In this document: piece by piece, positions 25,832-31,741 of the stretch
Layout: every line of letters starts with the position of its first letter
How positions within the stretch are numbered: the first letter of the stretch is position 1
DNA from: an uncultured Prevotellaceae bacterium
Lineage (GTDB): Bacteria > Bacteroidota > Bacteroidia > Bacteroidales > Bacteroidaceae
DNA: 34,722 bases
Direction of reading: 5' to 3'
Assembly: GCA_902786565.1 (NCBI GenBank)
Contig: CADACW010000037.1
Span: 1-34,722 of the forward strand
The notes under the pieces: model-generated
The model's database searches: none
The model's input: the letters and a program-made list of their open reading frames with translations, nothing else
What the model was told of the DNA's origin: nothing
Made by a program: the position numbers and the translations under genes

Positions 25832-28017
25832 TCGATCATCATCTGGATTTCGGTGTCGCTGATGTGGTGGGCCTTGAGCAGGTCGTTCTGAACGTTCATA
25901 AACTCATTCTCAAAGTCGAAGTGCTCGCCGTCAGGCTGGCGGAGAATGATTTTGAAGTGGTTGATGGCATCTACAATCTTGCCCTGCAGCCACTTGCAGT
26001 AGCCAATGTTGAGCATGTCTACCAAATGGGGCTGCTCCTGCGAAAGCAGTTGCAGATAGTTCTTCTCTGCCTGCTCATACTTGCCCTCTATGGTCTGCAC
26101 CCATGCCAGCACGCTCTTGGCGTTGACATCGTCGGGATAGAGATACTCCAACTTGTAGAGCAGCTTCAGGGCTTCCTGGTTTTCGTTCATATTGGTCAGG
26201 CAGATGGCAGCGTTAAGCAGATACGAGCGGTGGTCGGGCTTGATGTCGATGAGCTGTCGGTAGGCCTTGAGCGACTCCCTGTAGTTCTGGATGCGGAAAT
26301 TGGCGCGGGCCAGCCCTGAGATGGCCTGCTCGCTGTCGGGCTTCTGCTCCAGAGCCCGCTGGAAGCACTCCACAGCCGAGTCGCTGGCCGTCATGGGCAT
26401 CCGCATGAGGAGCGTGCCCTTCATCACGAAATAGTCGTAGCTGCCGGTCTCGGCTGGGCAGTTGTCCACCACCATCTTGGCCTCGCCGAAACGCTTGCGC
26501 TTCATCAGGAAGCTGGCGATCTCCAGCATTCGGCCTGCAAGCTGCGTATGGCGGAAGACGGGGTTGGCAAAGAAGACATACTGGCTGCTGTCGTCGAAGG
26601 GGATGCGGAACTCGCTGCGCATGGAGAAGAGGCGGTAGAAGCGGTAGACATTCTGTAGATAGCGCCTGCGGATAAATGCCGTCTGGCGCTGTTCCTCCAT
26701 GGGAATCTCACCCCCGATGGGCATGGCTGTGGCCTCGCCCTTCTCTATCATGTCGAGCATGGAGGAGGGCAGTTTGTTGAGCACCTGGTCGAAGGCCAGG
26801 ATGAACGAGTACTTGTCGCTGTCGCAGAAGGCACCCACATTGGTGATGGTATGCAAGAAGGTTTTTGCCCGGGTGCTGTTCCAAATCTGGCTGATGCCCG
26901 GATGCTGCGGATAGAAAGGCACGAACCAATTGGAGAGTTGGTTGTAGAAGGGGAAGCGCTTCATCTGCGAGAATCCGCCGAAGTAGACATCGGTGCCGCG
27001 CTTCTGCATCTCGACGATGCGGTTGATGCTCTCCTCCATGCGCTCCATGTCGCGCTCGGTCTTTTCGGGGTGCAAAATTTCTTCCAGTTTGTCCTCCTCC
27101 ATCTCCATCAGCCCCCGGCTGGTGAACTTCATATTGTTGCCGTTGAGTATGTCGGGTATGATTTCGTCCTTGATGGTGCGCTGGTCCTGCTCGGTCTCCA
27201 AGCAGTAGATGAGCTGCATCTGCAGTTCGGCCAGCTGGGCGCAGTTGTCCGGATTGTCGCAGACGTTGCTTACGATGGTCTCTATTTCGGGATAGATGGC
27301 CGTCTTGCTCTGGTCCAAAGTGAAGACCCAGCCCACCAGGGCACGCTGGCGCACCTCATCGTCGGAAGACTTCAGGAACACTTCAGTTAATATGCGGAAC
27401 TTGTTGAATCCAAAGTGGTTGACGGCAGAGAGGGTGATGGCGCTGACGATGAGCTGCTGGTCGATGGAGTCGATGGTTGGCGACAGCAGGATACTGATGA
27501 AGGCCTCGGCCAGTTCGTCGGTCCAGAGGCGTGAGGTAAGAATATAGTCGAAGAGGTCGTGGGTGAGCAACTGGTGGCGCATGTAGATTTGGGTGGCCTT
27601 CTCCTTGCGGGTCTGCTCCGGCTCAAACTCCAGCATGGCCACATCGCTGACAAACTCCTCCAGCTGCCGGCGTATGGAGCCGATAGACCAGTTTTTGCGG
27701 GCCTGGCGCGGACGGGAGTGCATGCTCTTGAGGAAGCCCACGTTAAAGATGCGGTCGTGGATGATGATGTTGGTGGCCAGCACGTAGAGCCGGCGCAGCA
27801 GTTGCGAGAACACCTGCTCGCGTTGGGGGTCGTCGTAGCCCCTCTGCCAGTATTCGCTCATCAGTCTGTAGTCGTTCTGTATGCCGATGAGTTTCTCAAG
27901 GTCAGGTTTCAGTTGCGGGTTGGCCAGCAGGAAATTTTCTAACTGTGTGATGGCATTGCCCAGACGGCGTTTTTCAATATAGCGGATAACTGTGAGTAGT
28001 TGTTCGTTCTGTGTCAT
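25816..28017 (-). CDS. Large cytoplasmic tetratricopeptide-repeat protein
   Basis: A 733-residue protein without a signal peptide or transmembrane segment. The N-terminal 480 residues are predicted mostly helical and match no family I recognise. The C-terminal third holds TPR units: AVECFQRALEQKPDSEQAI, SLKAYRQLIDIKPDHRSYLL, ALKLLYKLEYLYPDDVNAK and AEKNYLQLLSQEQPHLVD. It lies 22 bases downstream of the zinc-ribbon/FHA gene in a likely three-gene operon. TPR and FHA domains both bind proteins, so a scaffold role is plausible. No enzymatic motif was seen. Confidence 0.85.
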   Translation of the reverse strand: MTQNEQLLTVIRYIEKRRLGNAITQLENFLLANPQLKPDLEKLIGIQNDYRLMSEYWQRGYDDPQREQVFSQLLRRLYVLATNIIIHDRIFNVGFLKSMHSRPRQARKNWSIGSIRRQLEEFVSDVAMLEFEPEQTRKEKATQIYMRHQLLTHDLFDYILTSRLWTDELAEAFISILLSPTIDSIDQQLIVSAITLSAVNHFGFNKFRILTEVFLKSSDDEVRQRALVGWVFTLDQSKTAIYPEIETIVSNVCDNPDNCAQLAELQMQLIYCLETEQDQRTIKDEIIPDILNGNNMKFTSRGLMEMEEDKLEEILHPEKTERDMERMEESINRIVEMQKRGTDVYFGGFSQMKRFPFYNQLSNWFVPFYPQHPGISQIWNSTRAKTFLHTITNVGAFCDSDKYSFILAFDQVLNKLPSSMLDMIEKGEATAMPIGGEIPMEEQRQTAFIRRRYLQNVYRFYRLFSMRSEFRIPFDDSSQYVFFANPVFRHTQLAGRMLEIASFLMKRKRFGEAKMVVDNCPAETGSYDYFVMKGTLLMRMPMTASDSAVECFQRALEQKPDSEQAISGLARANFRIQNYRESLKAYRQLIDIKPDHRSYLLNAAICLTNMNENQEALKLLYKLEYLYPDDVNAKSVLAWVQTIEGKYEQAEKNYLQLLSQEQPHLVDMLNIGYCKWLQGKIVDAINHFKIILRQPDGEHFDFENEFMNVQNDLLKAHHISDTEIQMMIEALLS

Positions 28018-28039
28018 AGGGATGTGGCTCAGATAATGG

Positions 28040-28576
28040 CTATTCGCCGGAGGGGGTTTTTAGGATAATGCTGGTGGCACCGATGGTGAAGAGTGTGCCC
28101 TCGTCGATGATGCGGTGTTCGCCCTGCCGAAGTTCCACATTGTCCACAAAGGTGCCCGTATTGCTGTTGGTGTCGCGGAGGGTGTAGCGCAGTCGGCCCT
28201 TCTTGTCGCGACCCACGTTGACAATGCAATGGGTCAGGTCTACGCTGGGGTCTACGGTCTCAATGGGCGTGTTGATGGGGTTTCCCTTCTGGTATCGGCC
28301 AATCACGTTGTCGCCCATCTGCAGGGGGAGCACCTGCTTGTAATGGAAGCAGTTTTCTATCACCACGAGGCTTCCCAACTGGGTCTCTTCTGGCTGTGCC
28401 GACGCCAGGTTGCGGTTTTCCTCCTTCTGTGTGTCGCGCAGCTTGGCTACACCCAAACGTATGCCGAACTGCTTGCCGCACTGGGGGCATTGGAACACCA
28501 GCGACTGTCCAGCCGCATACTTCCTCTCATCAAACGTGATGTAGTTGTCGCACTTAGGGCACCGTACTCGCTTCAT
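28040..28576 (-). CDS. Zinc-ribbon plus FHA-domain protein
   Basis: A 178-residue protein. The N-terminal zinc ribbon has two cysteine pairs (CPKC and CPQC) in MKRVRCPKCDNYITF and LVFQCPQCGKQFG. The FHA domain at about residues 70-175 shows NVIGRYQKGNP (in place of GR motif), DLTHCIVNV, LRDTNSNTGTFVDN and FTIGATSIIL; FHA domains bind phosphothreonine peptides. The start is fixed by the ATGA overlap with the preceding HU/SPOR stop (ATG 28576-28574, TGA 28575-28573), indicating coupling. No Ser/Thr kinase gene lies in the window, so the partner phosphoprotein is unknown. Confidence 0.9.
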   Translation of the reverse strand: MKRVRCPKCDNYITFDERKYAAGQSLVFQCPQCGKQFGIRLGVAKLRDTQKEENRNLASAQPEETQLGSLVVIENCFHYKQVLPLQMGDNVIGRYQKGNPINTPIETVDPSVDLTHCIVNVGRDKKGRLRYTLRDTNSNTGTFVDNVELRQGEHRIIDEGTLFTIGATSIILKTPSGE

Positions 28577-29586
28577 TTGTTGTGTATCTTCATCACCCAT
28601 GCCTCTCCGAAGAGTTTGTTCTGTTTGCGCAGCTGGCGCAGTTGCTGGCTGGCCTCCTCGTTGGTGGCAAATCGGCCATAGACAACTCTGCGGAACTTGC
28701 CTTCCAAGATAGATGCCTCGGTAAAGCCCTTGGCGCCCAGCTGGCCCACGAATGTCTCGGCATTGCGGAGGCTCACCTGGCTTGCCAGCACGATGGTGTA
28801 TGGATTCTGGTCGGTTATGATTGCAGTCTCTTCAGGTGCGGCGGGTGCCTCCTCCACGGCGGCAGTCTTCTCGCTGGCAGCCTTTTCGCCGACGGCTTTC
28901 TCGACGGTGGCCTCAGACACTGGGGCTGCGGGCTGTGGAGCAACAGGCTCGGGCTCTGCCTGAAGCGCAGGCAGGGGGATGAAGGCGCTCTGCAACATCT
29001 GCTTGTTGTCTACGCTGTTGGAGATGGGCGTGCCTATCATGAGGAAGGCGATGACGGCAGCCGCCACGGCAGCTACATTTCTGAGCCACGACATCTTGAT
29101 GGTGATGGCGTGGTCGGTGGGCTTCTCGGCGGTGAGGGTCTGCGGCTCCTTCTTCTCCTCAGGAACGGCAAGGGGCTCCATTTCGAAAGAGCCAAGGCCA
29201 TACAGGCTGGGCGTGAGGATGCCCGCCTCGCAGGGAGTGAAGAGCAGATGACCCTCGCTGTTGAGGCGCAGCATGCCAATGTCGTTCAACTCGAAGGCCC
29301 CTTCGGCCTCCAGATGCTGGCGCAACTCGGCCACTTCGGCCTCTATGCGCCTGAGTGCTTCGGGGTAGCTGATGTCGTAAGCCTCTATGTATGACTGCAC
29401 TAACAGCGAATCGTTCATCGTCAGTTGAGGGTTGAACCCCAAAGTGCGCAATGGCGGCAGGAACATGCAGTCGTTATCGTCGTAGCGGGCATCGACATAG
29501 TGCGCCATAAAGCCTCCCAAACCGGGAACTATGACGCAATCGTTGGCCAGAAGCAGTATTTCTATATGTCGTTCAAGTTCAATCAC
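28573..29586 (-). CDS. HU-CCDC81-like/SPOR-domain membrane protein
   Basis: A 337-residue protein. Residues 1-130 match the two bacterial HU-CCDC81-type domains (IEILLLANDCVIVPGLGGF, then FNPQLTMNDSLLVQSYIEAY and a second domain from about residue 85). A single transmembrane segment lies at about 168-187. An Ala/Pro/Glu-rich linker (210-255) leads to a SPOR domain (262-335: YTIVLASQVSLRNAETFV). SPOR domains bind denuded septal peptidoglycan, so the C-terminus is probably periplasmic and the HU-like part cytoplasmic. The start is GTG. The family N-terminus is conserved, so a later start is unlikely, yet the promoter ends only four bases upstream, implying a leaderless mRNA. It leads the operon with the FHA and TPR genes. 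Confidence 0.9.
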   Translation of the reverse strand: MIELERHIEILLLANDCVIVPGLGGFMAHYVDARYDDNDCMFLPPLRTLGFNPQLTMNDSLLVQSYIEAYDISYPEALRRIEAEVAELRQHLEAEGAFELNDIGMLRLNSEGHLLFTPCEAGILTPSLYGLGSFEMEPLAVPEEKKEPQTLTAEKPTDHAITIKMSWLRNVAAVAAAVIAFLMIGTPISNSVDNKQMLQSAFIPLPALQAEPEPVAPQPAAPVSEATVEKAVGEKAASEKTAAVEEAPAAPEETAIITDQNPYTIVLASQVSLRNAETFVGQLGAKGFTEASILEGKFRRVVYGRFATNEEASQQLRQLRKQNKLFGEAWVMKIHNK

Positions 29587-29590
29587 GCTG

Positions 29591-29622
29591 CAAAGGTACG
29601 GCTTTTTTGCGAGACTGGCAAA
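29591..29622 (-). promoter_or_regulatory. Promoter of the HU/SPOR-FHA-TPR operon, leaderless geometry
   Basis: Minus-strand TTTG (29622-29619), 20-base spacer, TACCTTTG (29598-29591), then only four bases (CAGC) to the GTG at 29586. A transcription start at the usual distance falls on the start codon. Confidence 0.85.
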
Positions 29623-29664
29623 GAAAAAAAGGGGAAAATTTTTCGCTGTTACGAATATATTTCT

Positions 29665-29672
29665 TACTTTTG
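29665..29672 (+). promoter_or_regulatory. Promoter -7 box of rfbC
   Basis: TACTTTTG (29665-29672) matches TAnnTTTG; TTTC (29641-29644) sits 20 bases upstream in place of TTTG. It is divergent from the HU/SPOR promoter and 29 bases before the rfbC ATG. Confidence 0.75.
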
Positions 29673-29701
29673 CACCTCAAATTAACGTAATAATCAACGA
29701 A

Positions 29702-30247
29702 ATGGATTTTAAGGAAACCTCAATTAAAGGCGTCTATATCATTGAGCCGAAAGTTTTTAACGATGCACGTGGCTATTTCTTTGAGGCTTGGAAGCAGGCC
29801 GAGTTCAACGAGAAAATAGGGCCTGTCAATTTCATCCAGGACAACGAATCGAAGTCTTCACGTGGTGTGCTGCGCGGTCTTCACTACCAAAAGGGCGAGT
29901 GGGCCCAGGCCAAGCTGGTCAGGGTGATCAAGGGCTGCGTGCTCGATGTGGCCGTCGACCTGCGCCCTGGGTCGCCCACCTACGGTCAGCACGTGTCCGT
30001 AGAACTGAGCGAGGACAACAAGCGCCAGTTCTTCATCCCCCGGGGGTTTGCCCACGGCTTCCTGGTGCTGAGCGACGAGGCCATCTTCACCTATAAAGTA
30101 GATAATGTGTATGCGCCTCAAGCCGAGGCCGGCATCCGCTGGGACGACCCCGCCCTGGGCATCGAATGGCCCATTGACCCCGCCAAGGTGCTCACAAGTG
30201 AGAAAGACTTGAGGCAGCCGCTGCTTAAAGACGCCAAGTTGTCATGA
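29702..30247 (+). CDS. rfbC: dTDP-4-dehydrorhamnose 3,5-epimerase
   Basis: A 181-residue cupin-fold epimerase of dTDP-rhamnose synthesis. Motifs: IIEPKVFNDARGYFFEAWK at the start, SRGVLRGLHYQKGEWAQAKL with catalytic His61, FIPRGFAHGFLVLSD with the second His, and FTYKVDNVYAP with the tyrosine acid/base. The frame is open further upstream, but the promoter at 29665-29672 sets the start at MDFKETSIKG. It lies 37 bases before ugd; both supply activated sugars for surface polysaccharides. The other rhamnose genes (rfbA, B, D) are not in the window. Confidence 0.95.
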   Translation: MDFKETSIKGVYIIEPKVFNDARGYFFEAWKQAEFNEKIGPVNFIQDNESKSSRGVLRGLHYQKGEWAQAKLVRVIKGCVLDVAVDLRPGSPTYGQHVSVELSEDNKRQFFIPRGFAHGFLVLSDEAIFTYKVDNVYAPQAEAGIRWDDPALGIEWPIDPAKVLTSEKDLRQPLLKDAKLS

Positions 30248-30284
30248 CATATTTTGAAAACTATAAAACCATAATATATTAAAT

Positions 30285-31601
30285 ATGAACATTGCTATTG
30301 TAGGAACCGGCTATGTCGGTTTGGTGTCGGGCACATGCTTTGCCGATACTGGTGTGAACGTGACCTGCGTCGACGTGGACGCAAAGAAGATTGAACGCCT
30401 GCAGAAGGGCGAAATACCCATCTATGAGCCAGGACTGGACGAACTGGTGAAGAAAAACGTGAACGCAGGACGACTGAAGTTCACCACCGACCTGGCCTCG
30501 GTACTGGCCGACCAGGACATCGTGTTCTCGGCTGTGGGCACACCGCCCGACGAGGACGGCTCGGCCGACCTGAAGTATGTGCTCCAGGTGGCACGCACCA
30601 TCGGACAGCACATGACGAAATATGTGGTGGTGGTCACCAAGTCGACCGTGCCCGTGGGCACAGCCAAGAAGGTGCACGATGCCATCAGCGAGGAGTTGCA
30701 AAAGCGTGGCGTGGACATTCCCTTCGACGTGGCCTCGAACCCCGAATTTCTGAAGGAGGGCAACGCCATCAAGGACTTCATGAGCCCCGACCGCGTGGTG
30801 GTGGGCGTAGACAGCGAGAAGGCCAAGAAACTGCTCACCCGACTGTACAAGCCCTTCCTGATCAATAACTTCCGCGTTATCTTCATGGATATTCCCTCGG
30901 CCGAGATGACCAAGTATGCTGCCAACTCTATGCTGGCCACCCGCATCTCGTTTATGAATGATATTGCCAACCTGTGCGAGCGTGTGGGCGCCGATGTGAA
31001 CATGGTGCGCGCCGGCATAGGCAGCGACACCCGCATAGGACGCAAGTTCCTCTATGCCGGCTGCGGATACGGCGGCTCATGCTTCCCCAAGGACGTGAAG
31101 GCGCTCATCAAGACAGCCGACCAGAACGGCTACTCCATGGAGGTGCTCAAGGCCGTGGAGCGCGTGAACGAGCGGCAGAAGGGCGTGCTCTTCGAGAAGT
31201 TGCAGCGTGCCTACCCCGGCGAGAGCCTGAAGGGCAAGACCATAGCCATGTGGGGCCTCTCGTTCAAGCCTGAGACCGACGACATGCGCGAGTCGACCGC
31301 CCTGGTGATGATTGCTAAACTGCTGGAGGCAGGGTGCAATGTGCGTGTCTACGACCCGATAGCCATGGACGAGTGCCGCCGCCGCATTGGTGACAGCGTG
31401 ACCTACTGCCGCGACATGTACGACGCTGTGCTCGACGCCGACGCCCTGCTGCTGCTCACGGAGTGGAAGGAGTTCCGTCTGCCCACATGGGGTGTCATCA
31501 AGAAGGCAATGAAGAAACCCCTGGTCATCGATGGCCGCAACATCTTCGACATCGAGGAACTGGAGGAGAACGACTTCGAGTACCACTGCATCGGAAAATA
31601 G
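30285..31601 (+). CDS. ugd: UDP-glucose 6-dehydrogenase family protein
   Basis: A 438-residue enzyme oxidising UDP-glucose to UDP-glucuronate with NAD. Rossmann start MNIAIVGTGYVGLVSGTCFA; FSAVGTPPDEDGSADLKYV; VTKSTVPVGTAKKV; substrate lysine region SAEMTKYAANSMLATRISF; catalytic Cys266 in GCGYGGSCFPKDVKALI; C-terminal MWGLSFKPETDDMRES. All catalytic elements are present. Related UDP-N-acetyl-mannosamine dehydrogenases share these motifs, but the length and motif set favour Ugd. It follows rfbC by 37 bases on the same strand. Confidence 0.93.
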   Translation: MNIAIVGTGYVGLVSGTCFADTGVNVTCVDVDAKKIERLQKGEIPIYEPGLDELVKKNVNAGRLKFTTDLASVLADQDIVFSAVGTPPDEDGSADLKYVLQVARTIGQHMTKYVVVVTKSTVPVGTAKKVHDAISEELQKRGVDIPFDVASNPEFLKEGNAIKDFMSPDRVVVGVDSEKAKKLLTRLYKPFLINNFRVIFMDIPSAEMTKYAANSMLATRISFMNDIANLCERVGADVNMVRAGIGSDTRIGRKFLYAGCGYGGSCFPKDVKALIKTADQNGYSMEVLKAVERVNERQKGVLFEKLQRAYPGESLKGKTIAMWGLSFKPETDDMRESTALVMIAKLLEAGCNVRVYDPIAMDECRRRIGDSVTYCRDMYDAVLDADALLLLTEWKEFRLPTWGVIKKAMKKPLVIDGRNIFDIEELEENDFEYHCIGK

Positions 31602-31648
31602 CGCTTTCTGCTTCTCCGCGGCATTGAATCTGTCTTTGCCGGGCAATT

Positions 31649-31679
31649 ACCCTTCCCCCCCAAAAAAGGGGGACAGGGT
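31649..31679. repeat. GC-rich hairpin element after ugd
   Basis: ACCCT (31649-31653) pairs with AGGGT (31675-31679) and a run of C's (31655-31661) with GGGGG (31668-31672) around an A-rich loop. No T-run follows. It resembles the elements inside the following gene and near 23956. It may end ugd transcription or be a dispersed extragenic repeat. Confidence 0.7.
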
Positions 31680-31741
31680 CGCCGTCTTTGCACTCCCGAA
31701 GGCCAAGGTCTTGAAACATTATCAACAGACATGACAAATCT

